A DNA stretch of 64,000 nt from Desulforamulus ruminis DSM 2154. GTDB taxonomy: Bacteria > Bacillota > Desulfotomaculia > Desulfotomaculales > Desulfotomaculaceae. The first letter of the stretch is position 1. Every line of letters starts with the position of its first letter. Below the pieces are notes generated by a model that was not told where the DNA came from, did no database searches, and saw only the letters and a list, made by a program, of their open reading frames with translations. Shown piece after piece: positions 25,816 to 35,235 of this stretch. Location: assembly GCF_000215085.1 (NCBI RefSeq), contig NC_015589.1:558001-622000 (forward strand), written 5' to 3'. Position numbers and translations under genes: made by a program.

Positions 25816-27858
25816 TTATAATGGAATATCCTTAATTTCCTGCAGGTTATCCAAGCGGTTTATTTTAACCCGTTGTTCCGAAAGGGTATAAAGGTACTCC
25901 CCAATGTACAGGGAACGTTGGACCGGGCTATACAATTGCCCGGGGGACGAATGTTCCACTGTGCCCTTCAACTGGATGCCTTTTTGTGGTGTCAGGTTGA
26001 ATACAAAAACTCCCTGCCAATCCCGGTTGACCGCCTTTTTTTCTAAAGGGTTTATGATCCGCAAGGGCCGATAATGAATGGGTATGGCCAACAGGTTCTT
26101 TTCTTTACTGAACAATACCGCCCGATGGTCCCGGAGGGCGGGTGAATCCGCATCCCCCCGGCTGACCACATATTTAGAGATTTCCTTGGGTGCCGAGGGG
26201 GTGGTAACATCAAAAAGAGCAACTTTCACGCCACCGACCTGAGGAAGTACAATTCTTTCCTGAGGAGGAAGCGGTTCTGTTCCCGCAAAGGCTTCCCGTC
26301 CGATGCCAATTAAGTGATTCTCGTCATAGGGATGAAGATAATCGGAATAGCCGGGTATTTTTAATTCTCCCATAACCTGAGGATGCTGCGGGTCTTTCAA
26401 GTCGATCACAAACAGCGGGTCAATTTGTCTAAAGGTGACCAAATAGGCCTTGGAGCCCATAAATCTGGCGGAATAAATTTTTTCCGTGGGTGCCAGACCG
26501 GTAATTTTTCCTGTTAATTGAAGATCAGCGTTTAAAACATAAAGGTTATTCCGCGTTTCCCGCTGGCCGGAAAAACGAAGATCCTGAGAAGTGGTGGCGA
26601 TGCGAAAATAACCGTTGTACTCATCCATGGAAAATTGGTTTAGGGGCTGCCCCTTCACTTCCCCTTTGGTTTTAAAGACCACCTGTCCCTGACCCAGAGC
26701 CAGTTTATAGATCACTGTTCCGTCACGGTCCTGGGAGACTTGCCTCTGCCATTTATCCATGTATTGAGCCAGTTGTTCCTCTATCTTTTGGTTGTTTGGA
26801 TGGGTATTGAAATAATCCTCTAAAGCATTCATCACTTGTTCATATTTTTCAACTTCGCTTAAGTTAGAATTTCGCAGCTCATTGACTTTTTGTGCCAGTT
26901 CTACAGGCAGAAGGGAGGTAATTTCCTGCAGAAATTGGTGAATGCGTTGGGTGTAATCAGGCGTTTTGGGCCCCGTTAAGTAAAGGTTCTCCGGGGAAGC
27001 ATAAATGTTTTGAGATGTTCCGGTGAGAAACACTTTTCTGGCAACTTTTCCGGAAGGGTCCTGAAGATTCAGGGAGAGCAGAAAGGTGTAGCGGTAGGAA
27101 TGGTCCCAGTGGTTGAAGTGATGAATCTCACCCGGGGGCACAACCTGAGTCTGGTTGTTCACACGAATTTCCGGAAAGTTGATAGAATCCTTGCTTTCGT
27201 AGTCATATTGCCGAACCGGTGCCTGGACCACGGCGTAAACATCCTGTCCGATCCTTCTCGAGGTTATATAATAACCGGGGCAGGAGATATTTTGCTCCAA
27301 GACGGGATTCTGACGGTCGGCGATATTGTAGCGATGGATAAATGCCTCCCGATATTGTTTGGTTTGTCCAAATACAACCAGCTTATCCCCGTTTAAAAAA
27401 ATTTCCAGGGGTCTCCCGTCCAATAAAATCTCAGAAATTTTTCCAGCCTCTTCCACCGGATAACCTTTGAGAATGGAAAGTTTGTTGGAACCTAAAACAT
27501 ACAGGTAGTTTCCGTCTGTTTTTACCATATCCCCTTCATCCACACCCTGAACCTGGGTGTTGGTTTCCGAGTAGTCCGCTACTTCCTTTTGCGGTTCCAA
27601 TGGGCTGGACTCAGCCTTGAAATAATCAATCTCTATCCGGCCTCCCGATGGATTCATCGCCCGATCATTGCCGGTCCACCCGTTAAAATAGCCGGCCAGC
27701 CGGCGGCTCAGTTCAAGATATTCTGACAGTTCCTGGGAGGAGGAGAAGGTGGCCGGTTCCTCGGCCGAGGAATCCCTGGGATAAACAGAGAAGGCCACCC
27801 AGAGGAGGGGTAATAAAAAGACGGCCATGAGGCTGCTTAACCAGAATTTTTTGGTCAA
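25816..27858 (-). CDS. Secreted beta-propeller domain protein
   Basis: About 680 residues: signal peptide (KKFWLSSLMAVFLLPLLWVAF), then a large domain matching the secreted C-terminal beta-propeller family, with landmarks YSETNTQVQGVDEGDMVKTD, NYLYVLGSNKLSILKGYP, FMGSKAYLVTFRQIDPLFVI, HLIGIGREA and a terminal GQLYSPVQRSLYIGEYLYTLS. Function is unknown; it is an extracytoplasmic protein. I chose TTG 27858, 8 bases after AGAGGTGAT; an upstream ATG is possible but gives a poor signal peptide. The IS element begins only a few bases after the stop codon. Confidence 0.82.
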   Translation of the reverse strand: MTKKFWLSSLMAVFLLPLLWVAFSVYPRDSSAEEPATFSSSQELSEYLELSRRLAGYFNGWTGNDRAMNPSGGRIEIDYFKAESSPLEPQKEVADYSETNTQVQGVDEGDMVKTDGNYLYVLGSNKLSILKGYPVEEAGKISEILLDGRPLEIFLNGDKLVVFGQTKQYREAFIHRYNIADRQNPVLEQNISCPGYYITSRRIGQDVYAVVQAPVRQYDYESKDSINFPEIRVNNQTQVVPPGEIHHFNHWDHSYRYTFLLSLNLQDPSGKVARKVFLTGTSQNIYASPENLYLTGPKTPDYTQRIHQFLQEITSLLPVELAQKVNELRNSNLSEVEKYEQVMNALEDYFNTHPNNQKIEEQLAQYMDKWQRQVSQDRDGTVIYKLALGQGQVVFKTKGEVKGQPLNQFSMDEYNGYFRIATTSQDLRFSGQRETRNNLYVLNADLQLTGKITGLAPTEKIYSARFMGSKAYLVTFRQIDPLFVIDLKDPQHPQVMGELKIPGYSDYLHPYDENHLIGIGREAFAGTEPLPPQERIVLPQVGGVKVALFDVTTPSAPKEISKYVVSRGDADSPALRDHRAVLFSKEKNLLAIPIHYRPLRIINPLEKKAVNRDWQGVFVFNLTPQKGIQLKGTVEHSSPGQLYSPVQRSLYIGEYLYTLSEQRVKINRLDNLQEIKDIPL

Positions 27859-27960
27859 ATAAATCACCTCTTTTTTCCATTTATCCATTTGACGTAAAAT
27901 AGGTTCTTTTTGTATCTTCCTCCCCGGGGTTCTTAATCTCAAATTACCTTTTTAATTTAA

Positions 27961-29478
27961 TTAAATAATAGGACGGTAGGAAGCGGTGGGTGTGGTTCTG
28001 TTCCTGCCGTTTTTGCTTAATTGGTCCAGAGACTTGGACAATCTACGGACTCCTTCCGTAAGCAGAGCCTCCGGATGGGTGGCAAAACACAGACGAAACT
28101 CCCTTCCTTCCGTGGGGGTTGCATGAAAGGCTTCCCCGGGAACAAAAGAAACTCCGGCTTTTATGGATTCGTGAAGCAGTTTGCTGGAAGGAACGTCGGC
28201 ATTCAGTTTGCACCAGATATAGAAGCCTCCCTCCGGCAAATCAAATTGCAGGTGTTCTCCACAGTAGCGGCGGATGGCCCGGGCCAGGGCATCCCGCCGT
28301 TTTTTATATTCTCTGCGGACAAATTTTAAATGGTTATCCAGCAGCCCTTCTTCCAATAACAGGTGAACCAGCCACTGGGACAGGTTATTGCTGTGCAGAT
28401 CGTTGTACTGCTTTTCAATGGCCAGCCGGTTGACTAAAGAGGGGTGAGCCACCAAAAACCCCGTTCTCAGACCGGGCAAAAGGATCTTGGAAAATGTGCC
28501 CAGATAAATGACCCCTCCGTTGGGGTCCAGGGCTTTTAATGATGGAGGGGACGGCTCCCCGTAAAACAACTCGCTGTAGGGGTCGTCTTCTAAAACCACC
28601 ATGCGGTGCCGGGAAGCCAACTGCAAAAGTTCTTTGCGCTGATTTTCAGGCAGCAGGCGACCGGTGGGGTTATGAAAAGTGGGAATGGTATAGAGAAGTT
28701 TTGGACGGTAGCGTATCAAATAATCCTCTAATAAAGAAAGGGGGAAGGTTCCGGAAACAGGGAGGGTGAGCAGGCGGGCCCCCGCAGCCTGAAAAAGCTG
28801 AATGGCGCCCAGGTAAGTGGGTGATTCCACCACCACGAAATCCCCCGGTGAAAGTAAAATTTTACAAATTAGATACAGACCCTGCTGGGCTCCGGAAAGA
28901 ACAGTCAGGTTTTCTAAAGAAGCGTTGATGCCCTTTTTGGTCAGATAGGGAACCAGGGACTGCCGCAACGGGGTGTAGCCCTCGGTGGGAATATAGCCAA
29001 AATCGGCCCGGTCTGTCCGGTGCAGGAAGTCATTGAGCAAGCTTTGCAGTTGATCAACAGGATAAAAGGCAGGGTCAGGCATACCGGTTGCCAGAGAAAT
29101 GTTGTTGCTGGAAATGGGATTCGACACCAATTCCCGCAAGGTAGAAGTGAACGAAGTCTGGGCATAGGGAGTAAATAACTGGGGCCAGGGGATGCCTGGA
29201 GATTGGCCCGGTGTGCCGGGGAAGATTTCCGCCACATAGGTTCCGCTTCCCACTCTGGTTTTAACCATTCCCTGCTGCTCCAGATGGCGATAGGCGTTGA
29301 TGGCTGTGGTGCGGCTTACGCCAAAAAGGGAGGCCAGTTCCCTTTCCGGCGGCAGCTTGGTTCCCGCAGGCAAGGCATTATTTAAAATTTTGCCGGAAAT
29401 TAATTCGGATATCTGGAGATAAAGGGCACCGGTTTTTGGGTCCAACCGGGCACCTGCAAGATATTTGGACAGGTCCAT
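27961..29478 (-). CDS. MocR/PdxR-type GntR regulator with aminotransferase domain
   Basis: 505 residues. An N-terminal GntR winged helix (GTKLPPERELASLFGVSRTTAINAYRHLEQ) is joined to a class I aminotransferase domain with the PLP-lysine motif YLGTFSKILLPGLRTG, IPTFHNPTGRLLPE and DDPYSELFYG. MocR proteins use bound PLP to sense vitamin B6 or amino acids. ATG 29478 lies 9 bases after GGAG; the earlier in-frame ATG would add a leader without a ribosome site. It is divergent from the ankyrin gene. Its domain resembles the stand-alone aminotransferase at 7498-8676. Confidence 0.9.
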   Translation of the reverse strand: MDLSKYLAGARLDPKTGALYLQISELISGKILNNALPAGTKLPPERELASLFGVSRTTAINAYRHLEQQGMVKTRVGSGTYVAEIFPGTPGQSPGIPWPQLFTPYAQTSFTSTLRELVSNPISSNNISLATGMPDPAFYPVDQLQSLLNDFLHRTDRADFGYIPTEGYTPLRQSLVPYLTKKGINASLENLTVLSGAQQGLYLICKILLSPGDFVVVESPTYLGAIQLFQAAGARLLTLPVSGTFPLSLLEDYLIRYRPKLLYTIPTFHNPTGRLLPENQRKELLQLASRHRMVVLEDDPYSELFYGEPSPPSLKALDPNGGVIYLGTFSKILLPGLRTGFLVAHPSLVNRLAIEKQYNDLHSNNLSQWLVHLLLEEGLLDNHLKFVRREYKKRRDALARAIRRYCGEHLQFDLPEGGFYIWCKLNADVPSSKLLHESIKAGVSFVPGEAFHATPTEGREFRLCFATHPEALLTEGVRRLSKSLDQLSKNGRNRTTPTASYRPII

Positions 29479-29736
29479 ATTGGACAACTCCTTTTTTATA
29501 AGAAAAAATAATTTAATATTAATAAATTGGATACTAACACTGTTTTTCCTCCCGGCAAAAAATAAGGGAAGCATTCTTTAAAAATAAATGGTTACAAGTG
29601 TGATGCAAGTCACTGTCCGGTTCCTTAAATTTAGTGATAATTCTAATAAATAACAATGCAGAAGGGATACAGGGCGATAACCCTGATGAAAGGGGGCGGG
29701 TTTGGGGCTACTCTACAGTGATAAGGAGGAAACAAA

Positions 29737-31008
29737 ATGTTTAAAGTAAGGAGCCTGATTCTATGGATCACCATAGCCGTTTTTTCAACCGCCTGTACCG
29801 GGGTAACACCGGAAAGGGAAGTCGGCAAGAGTGGGCCTATGAACAAAGAAAATTTTACGGCAGCCATTGTCAAGGGGGATGCCGATGCCGTCAGCTTATT
29901 TCTTGAATCCGGCATGGCGCCGGGAGAAAAGGATGCCAACGGAGTTCCCGCTATTATTCTGGCCTCCGGGCAAGGCCATGACGCCATTGTCAATATGCTG
30001 TTGAAAAGGGGTGCGGGGGCCAATGAAAAGGATTCCGCCAACATGACTGGGTTAATGGCTGCCGCCGGAAATGGTCATGAAGCGGCGGCAAAAATATTGA
30101 TTGATCACGGTGCGGAAGTCAACGCCAGGAGTAACGGTCACATCACGGCTTTGCAATGTGCCGCGGGAGGCGGACATACCCAACTGGTAAAAATGCTGCT
30201 GGAAAAGGGTGCGGAGGTGAATGCCGGGAACGATTACGGCACTACCGCTCTCATGTCCGCCGCCGGGGCCGGACATTTGGAGATTGTTAAACTGCTGCTG
30301 GCGAAGGGCGCCGACATCAATGCTAAAAATAAGAGTGGAACAACCGCTCTCATGGCTGCTGCCGGCCAAGGAAGATCCGATGTGGTGAGGTGCTTATTGG
30401 AGCATGGAGCCGATATCAATGCCCAGGACGACAGCGGCGCCTCGGCCCTGTATTGTGCAGTTGGCAAAGGATATTCCGGGATTGTCAAAGAGTTGCTGGC
30501 CCGAGGGGCCGATGTTAATGTCAGGAACCACGGGGGTGCCACGGCGTTGATGTCTGCTGCGGAGACCAACTTCAAGGATATTGTGAAAATGCTGCTGGAA
30601 AAAGGAAGTGAAGTGAATGTTCAAGATACGGATGGCCTCACTGCCTTAATCATTGCGTCTGCCATGGGTTATACGGATATTAGCAAAATGCTCCTGGAGG
30701 CCGGTGCGGATGTCCATTTGCAAGATAAACATGGTATGACGGCCTTGCTCCCGGCAGCCGGAAACGGACACCTGGAAATTGTTAAGCTGCTGCTGGATAA
30801 GGGGGCGGACGTGAATACCAGCAATAACAACGGAGTCACTCCTCTGATGTTTGCCGCAGGAAAAGGGCACAAGCAAACGGTTGAACTCTTACTTGCAAGA
30901 GGGGCTGTGATCGGACAAAGGGATGCCCAAGGCCGTGACGCAATAAAACATGCGGCGGATATGGGCTACAAGGATTTGTCGGTAATGCTGCAGGCAAAAA
31001 AAGTATAA
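29737..31008 (+). CDS. Ankyrin-repeat lipoprotein with 12 repeats
   Basis: 423 residues. A lipoprotein signal (LILWITIAVFSTAC, lipid-modified Cys at residue 20) is followed by 12 consecutive 33-residue ankyrin repeats from about residue 38 to the end; the core pattern is G-TALM-AA--GH-EIVK-LL-KGADVN. It would be anchored outside the cytoplasmic membrane and mediate protein binding. The binding partner is unknown. The repeats are well conserved in the middle and degenerate at both ends, as expected for capping repeats. GGAGG lies just upstream of the ATG. Confidence 0.9.
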   Translation: MFKVRSLILWITIAVFSTACTGVTPEREVGKSGPMNKENFTAAIVKGDADAVSLFLESGMAPGEKDANGVPAIILASGQGHDAIVNMLLKRGAGANEKDSANMTGLMAAAGNGHEAAAKILIDHGAEVNARSNGHITALQCAAGGGHTQLVKMLLEKGAEVNAGNDYGTTALMSAAGAGHLEIVKLLLAKGADINAKNKSGTTALMAAAGQGRSDVVRCLLEHGADINAQDDSGASALYCAVGKGYSGIVKELLARGADVNVRNHGGATALMSAAETNFKDIVKMLLEKGSEVNVQDTDGLTALIIASAMGYTDISKMLLEAGADVHLQDKHGMTALLPAAGNGHLEIVKLLLDKGADVNTSNNNGVTPLMFAAGKGHKQTVELLLARGAVIGQRDAQGRDAIKHAADMGYKDLSVMLQAKKV

Positions 31009-31170
31009 ATCCGGCCCCCTGTTATGGTTAATGCTAGAGGATTGTCGTAGGAATGTGATCTTCCTGAAAGGCTTCTGTAATCCTTTGATGTTATAGTTAA
31101 GAAAACCTAGCGGGGTGAAGTTTTTGGTTTTATTCTGAGCGTTTGAGCAAGAATTAGGGCGGTGAAGTCT

Positions 31171-32154
31171 ATGAGAAAGCTACTTTTTCTGCCGTCAAGA
31201 AATTTGTCGCTGACCATTCCTATGGTCATACTGGCGGGATTTATGGCCGGTTTGACCGTTAATACCAGCGGATTAAACCAATATATTCTACCTGTAACCA
31301 TTTTAATGATTTACCCAATTATGATTGGTATAAAAACAGAAGAAATTTTCACGCCCAGTCACAACAAACTCTTATTGGTTTCCCTGGGGATTAATTTTAT
31401 CATCATCCCTCTGCTGGCCTATTTGCTGGGCACGTTTTTTTTACTGGGAGACACCTATTTATTTGCCGGTCTGGCCATTGCCTCTATTCTTCCTACTTCC
31501 AACATGTCCATTGCCTTTACCATGTTTGCCCGGGGGAATGTGGCTGCATCCATTAAATTAACTGTTATCGGTCTGATTCTGGGGGCGATTTTAGCGCCCT
31601 GGTATCTGCTGTTGATGGTTGGCAGATACTTACCCATGGATGTTTGGGCCACTACCAAATTGGTTGGATTGTTGGTATTGCTGCCGCTGACCATGGGCAT
31701 CCTCACTCACGGGCTATTATTACGCCGGTATTCCAGGGATCATTTCGAAAGCAGGATTAAACCCTATTTGCCGGCAATCAGTACCTGGGGAGCTCTCTAC
31801 ATTGTTTTTACTTCCATCAGTATGAATGCGCACCGTGTTATCGCCGAACCCCGGCTGCTGCTGATGGGCTTGCTGGTGCAGGTGATTTTTTACGGGATCA
31901 ACTACGCCATTACCATAAAAATAGGGCGTACCTTTTTTGAACGGAAGGATGCCATTGCCCTGGTATATGGTACGGCCCTGCGAAACTTGTCCATTTCGGT
32001 AGGGCTGGCAGCCACGGCCTTTGGCCCTCATGCCGCTCTGATGGTTTCCCTGGCTTTTTTACTGCAAGGGCAGGCGGCAGCCTGGTTCTGCAGGTTATTT
32101 GAAAAAAACAGGATTCTACCGGAAAAGATCAATCATGCGGGGGTTGGGTTATAG
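31171..32154 (+). CDS. Bile-acid:sodium symporter / ACR3-like transporter
   Basis: About 327 residues with ten membrane segments of the BART superfamily (bile acid/Na+ symporter, arsenite ACR3). Useful marks are LAIASILPTSNMSIAFTMFARGN and YGTALRNLSISVGLAATAFGP near the C-terminus. No arsenic-resistance genes are adjacent, so arsenite export is not supported beyond the fold, and an organic anion is equally possible. The ribosome site is weak (GGGCGGTGAAG). ATG 31171 is preferred over the GTG at 31162. Confidence 0.75.
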   Translation: MRKLLFLPSRNLSLTIPMVILAGFMAGLTVNTSGLNQYILPVTILMIYPIMIGIKTEEIFTPSHNKLLLVSLGINFIIIPLLAYLLGTFFLLGDTYLFAGLAIASILPTSNMSIAFTMFARGNVAASIKLTVIGLILGAILAPWYLLLMVGRYLPMDVWATTKLVGLLVLLPLTMGILTHGLLLRRYSRDHFESRIKPYLPAISTWGALYIVFTSISMNAHRVIAEPRLLLMGLLVQVIFYGINYAITIKIGRTFFERKDAIALVYGTALRNLSISVGLAATAFGPHAALMVSLAFLLQGQAAAWFCRLFEKNRILPEKINHAGVGL

Positions 32155-32215
32155 GAGGCAGAACCAATCCGGCAGGCCAACCGGATAAAAAATCATAAAA
32201 AAAAGTTCAAACTGC

Positions 32216-32243
32216 TTTACAAACCTAAAAAAATCACTATAAT
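32216..32243 (+). promoter_or_regulatory. Near-consensus housekeeping promoter of the candidate ncRNA
   Basis: TTTACA (32216-32221), 16-base spacer, TATAAT (32238-32243). Transcription would start near 32250, directly at the 5' strand of the closing helix of the RNA below. Confidence 0.8.
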
Positions 32244-32249
32244 TAACCT

Positions 32250-32532
32250 TAAGGGGAACGTCAACTTTTGGCTTTAGGTACGACACAATTCTGTTGTATT
32301 TGGTACTTGGTTTAGGTAAAAATGTCCCATATGGTTGGTTAAATCAAGTGGTAAGCGAAGTTCGTTGTAATTCCCTGTATGAAAGAAAGAGGCTAAGTGA
32401 AAAAATAGTGAGTAAAGTCGGAATGACCATTTGTAAGTCGGTGTTTCTGGAATCCAGTTCGACCCGCGACACCAAGGTTGGCGTTCCCCGATTATAAAAC
32501 CCAGGATTAATTCCTGGGTTTTAAGTTTTTTT
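32250..32532 (+). ncRNA. Candidate structured non-coding RNA, family not recognised
   Basis: About 280 bases from promoter to terminator with no credible protein. The first transcribed bases GGGGAACGTCAAC (32253-32265) pair with GTTGGCGTTCCCC (32477-32489), giving 13 continuous pairs with one U-G, and the helix can extend through UUGG/CCAA. Inside are smaller hairpins (CTGG-aat-CCAG at 32447-32457; ACAA/TTGT near 32287-32299) and conserved-looking single strands. A clean terminator follows. The layout resembles stand-alone RNAs such as 6S or raiA RNA, but I found no decisive signature. A 67-codon frame inside (32294-32497) lacks a ribosome site. Confidence 0.7.
32496..32532 (+). terminator. 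Terminator of the candidate ncRNA
   Basis: AAAACCCAGG (32496-32505) pairs with CCTGGGTTTT (32513-32522), followed by AAGTTTTTTT. Confidence 0.9.
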
Positions 32533-32570
32533 AGGGGTCTTGTTATGCATGCAAAGTGATAATAAAGATT

Positions 32571-32625
32571 GAACCAAAAGGTGCGTTAAAAAGCAGTTTC
32601 TATGAACCAATCGGTGCGACGGGGG
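32571..32625 (+). repeat. Short direct repeat GAACCAA--GGTGCG
   Basis: GAACCAAAAGGTGCG at 32571-32585 and GAACCAATCGGTGCG at 32604-32618, 33 bases apart, in the gap between the ncRNA and the chemotaxis receptor. Purpose unknown. The words do not form a complete c-di-GMP (GEMM) riboswitch. Confidence 0.45.
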
Positions 32626-32730
32626 TCTAAATAAAATTATGATGATGTTTATTCTTCCATTTATTGAATCATTTGAATGAGGCCATTATCCCTATATCTG
32701 ATGCCAAATCTTAATCATTTAACCGGTAAC

Positions 32731-32760
32731 AAGCATGCTGTTCCATATGGCATGCTTTTT
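32731..32760 (+). terminator. Second terminator-like hairpin before the chemotaxis receptor
   Basis: AAGCATGC (32731-32738) pairs with GCATGCTT (32750-32757) over an 11-base loop and ends in TTTTT. It stops something transcribed from 32.53-32.73 kb or acts as a backup or attenuator before the receptor gene. Confidence 0.7.
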
Positions 32761-32891
32761 GCTTTAGTATTATTTGTCATTTTTTTGACATTGTTATTTT
32801 AAGTAAATGAAAATTGTCGTTCCAGAATTATGATTGTAAAATTTTGTAATCCAAATAAAGATTACCATAAATCAACGTAAGGGGGATAAGG

Positions 32892-34679
32892 GTGGCAAAA
32901 AGAAGAAGCATGAACTGCTGGGAACATTTAAAATGCCCGGAGGATCGTAAAAGCCAGTGCCCTGCATTTACACAAAAAAGAGGGGGAGATTGTTGGAAGG
33001 TTGAGCGAACTCTGTGCCGGGGTGAGTTGCAGGGTACCATGGCTCAAAAAATTGGCTCCTGTAGAAAATGTGATTTTTATTCATCCAAGAATGCCATGAG
33101 CATGTCTTTAAAGGTTAAACTAATGCTGGCCTTTGCCTTTATATTGGCTTTGCTGGCGGGTGTTGCCGGTTTTACCGTTTATGAGATGAAAGTGATCGAC
33201 CAGTCCTATAATGTTTTAATCCAAGAAAGAGCCCAGGTAGCCATTGTCAGTACCGAAGCCGTTATTGCTTATCAGGAAAATGCCTTGAATGTAAGAACCT
33301 TTTTACTTACGGGCAGTCCTGATTATACCAAACGTTATGCTGAGAAGATTGGAGAGGTTGAACAAAAATTTAGAGAACTGGAGCAACTGGTACAGACGGA
33401 AACGGGCAAAAGAATGCTGGCTGATTTTAAAACGGGCTATCAGGAATTTGCAGCGTATGCAGACCAGGGCTTTGCCCTGAAAGAGAAGGCCTTGTCCGAT
33501 CCTACCAGGGATTACAACCAGGAGATTGATGACTATCTGAATGCCAATAAAGGCATTGTAAAAAAAGTTACGGACCAGGGAAAAGCTTTAGCCGATTATG
33601 CTTATGGGCTTTTGGATGCCGGACATAAGCAAAATACTGAACGGGGCAAGGCCTTAGTATCTACTTGTATCATCCTTAGCCTGGTTGCATTTTTGGCAGG
33701 CTTGCTGGCAGCTCTCTACATGGGCAGAGTTGTTGTCAATCCTGTCCGGATGCTGGAAAGCAGTGCCTCAAAGGTTGCCGCCGGAGATCTTACGGTGGAC
33801 GAATTAGAAATTAAAAACCGGGATGAAATCGGACTTTTAGCCATGGCCTTTAACCAGATGGTGGTAAGCTTACGGGATATTGCCCATCAGTTAAAAGAAA
33901 AATCCCAGCAGGTTGCTTCATCCGCTCAACAGCTTAACTCCAGTGCGGAAGAAATGTCGTCTGTGACCATGGAGACCAGTTCAACAGTTTCTGAGATCGC
34001 CGCAACCGTTGAAAATGTAGCTTCCGATGCACAAAATGTTGCTTCTTCGTCGGATGTGGCTTTGAACTTTGCCAAGGAAGGTACCACTGCGGTGGAGCGG
34101 GTTACTTCCCAGATGCAGACCATTAGTCATTCAACCAACATTGTGGATGAACGTATCAATAGTCTGGGGCAGAAATCCCACGAAATCTCCCAGATTGTTG
34201 AGTTAATCACGCAAATTGCCGATCAAACCAACCTGCTGGCCTTAAATGCGGCCATTGAAGCGGCCAGGGCCGGCGAAGCCGGACGCGGTTTTGCGGTGGT
34301 TGCCGAAGAGGTGCGCAAGCTGGCTGAGCAATCTGCCTCTGCAGCTCAAGAAATTAAAGAATTAATTGGTGCCATTCAAGATGAATCCGATGAAGCCGTC
34401 AAGGCCATGGTCAATGGAGCCAGGGAAGTTCAAGAGGGCAATCTTGTGGTTTCCGAAGTAGGAAACACTTTTCAAAATATTATTCAGACCATCACCGGCT
34501 TAGCAGAACAAGTTCATACCGTGGCGGCGGCCTCCCAGGAGATGGCCTCGGGCATTCAAAATGTAGCCGGAGCCACCCAGGAACAAAGTGCCTCTATGGA
34601 GGAAATTACCGCAACGGCAGAAGCCCTGGCCCAGATGTCTGTCAGTCTGGATGAGCTGGCGGATCGTTTTAAACTATAA
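32892..34679 (+). CDS. Methyl-accepting chemotaxis protein with N-terminal Cys-rich (two-CW-like) domain
   Basis: 595 residues. N-terminal cytosolic Cys-rich segment with Cys 9, 15, 23, 34, 42, 57 and 60 (CW pairs at 9-10 and 34-35, CRKC at 57-60). A membrane helix near 78-97 is followed by an extracytoplasmic four-helix-like sensor (to about 250), a second membrane helix, a HAMP domain ([20 protein letters not shown]) and the signalling domain with hairpin tip [20 protein letters not shown]. The Cys domain is an unusual addition and may bind metal. GTG start 6 bases after AAGGGGG. Confidence 0.9.
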   Translation: MAKRRSMNCWEHLKCPEDRKSQCPAFTQKRGGDCWKVERTLCRGELQGTMAQKIGSCRKCDFYSSKNAMSMSLKVKLMLAFAFILALLAGVAGFTVYEMKVIDQSYNVLIQERAQVAIVSTEAVIAYQENALNVRTFLLTGSPDYTKRYAEKIGEVEQKFRELEQLVQTETGKRMLADFKTGYQEFAAYADQGFALKEKALSDPTRDYNQEIDDYLNANKGIVKKVTDQGKALADYAYGLLDAGHKQNTERGKALVSTCIILSLVAFLAGLLAALYMGRVVVNPVRMLESSASKVAAGDLTVDELEIKNRDEIGLLAMAFNQMVVSLRDIAHQLKEKSQQVASSAQQLNSSAEEMSSVTMETSSTVSEIAATVENVASDAQNVASSSDVALNFAKEGTTAVERVTSQMQTISHSTNIVDERINSLGQKSHEISQIVELITQIADQTNLLALNAAIEAARAGEAGRGFAVVAEEVRKLAEQSASAAQEIKELIGAIQDESDEAVKAMVNGAREVQEGNLVVSEVGNTFQNIIQTITGLAEQVHTVAAASQEMASGIQNVAGATQEQSASMEEITATAEALAQMSVSLDELADRFKL

Positions 34680-34704
34680 GATAAAATAATAAGGATTTTT
34701 GCTT

Positions 34705-34730
34705 AGCACCCCGGAAGGGGTGCTTTCTTA
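34705..34730 (+). terminator. Terminator after the chemotaxis receptor gene
   Basis: AGCACCCC (34705-34712) with GGGGTGCT (34717-34724), GGAA loop, then TTCTTA. Confidence 0.85.
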
Positions 34731-34765
34731 TCCCACAGATTGTCATGCCGATAAACGGGAGCGGG

Positions 34766-35131
34766 TTAGGGAACGCATAAAATGTCAAAGGGAAAAATGA
34801 ACTCTGGATTAGGGATATGAGGATTGGCGGCAATCAGTTGATCTACCGGTATATTCAGTTTTTGGGCAATGGAATCAAAGGTGTCGCCAAATTGCACCTC
34901 GTAATGGTTTTGAAAGTTGGCAGGACAGGTTGTGGGCTTACGAAAGCCCGGGACACATAATACATCCCCCGGGAAAAGCAGGTTTGGATCGGAGATATGG
35001 GGATTGGCAGCCACCAGTTCTTCTTCGCTGGTACCAAGCTGCCGGGCAATGCTGGACATGGTATCCCCAGAAATAACAAAATACTGACTGATAAACCCCG
35101 CAGGACAGTCCTCCGGGTAACGAGCCGGCAT
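34766..35131 (-). CDS. Protein of two LysM domains
   Basis: 121 residues made of two LysM repeats: QYFVISGDTMSSIARQLGTS...GDVLCVPG and HYEVQFGDTFDSIAQKLNIP...FDILCVP, each about 45 residues and preceded by a Cys (DCPAGF, TCPANF). LysM domains bind N-acetylglucosamine polymers such as peptidoglycan or spore cortex. There is no signal peptide, which suggests a mother-cell spore protein of the SafA kind or export by another route. Start: AGAGGGTGTTCTC then ATG. Confidence 0.85.
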   Translation of the reverse strand: MPARYPEDCPAGFISQYFVISGDTMSSIARQLGTSEEELVAANPHISDPNLLFPGDVLCVPGFRKPTTCPANFQNHYEVQFGDTFDSIAQKLNIPVDQLIAANPHIPNPEFIFPFDILCVP

Positions 35132-35235
35132 GAGAACACCCTCTTTCTCTGGTTTCAGGAAGCAACCATGGGATTTCTTTAATATATGTCGGCGCCGCTA
35201 AAGGAGCCTTTGATGAGTAAATTTATTTTCTCCTT

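Noticed and set aside
31171-32154. Arsenite exporter (arsB/acr3) assignment
   Set aside because: Fold is compatible, but no arsR, arsC or other arsenic gene is nearby and no arsenite-specific motif was confirmed.
32440-32480. tmRNA- or tRNA-like TTCGA motif (CCAGTTCGACCCGCG)
   Set aside because: No acceptor stem ending in CCA, no tag frame and no D-arm; a chance match inside the larger fold.
32294-32497. 67-codon open frame inside the candidate ncRNA
   Set aside because: No ribosome site or recognisable protein, and it overlaps the helix-forming bases; an RNA function explains the region better.
32560-32640. Possible c-di-GMP riboswitch before the chemotaxis receptor
   Set aside because: The core GGCAAACC and GACGCAAAGCC blocks of GEMM-I are missing.
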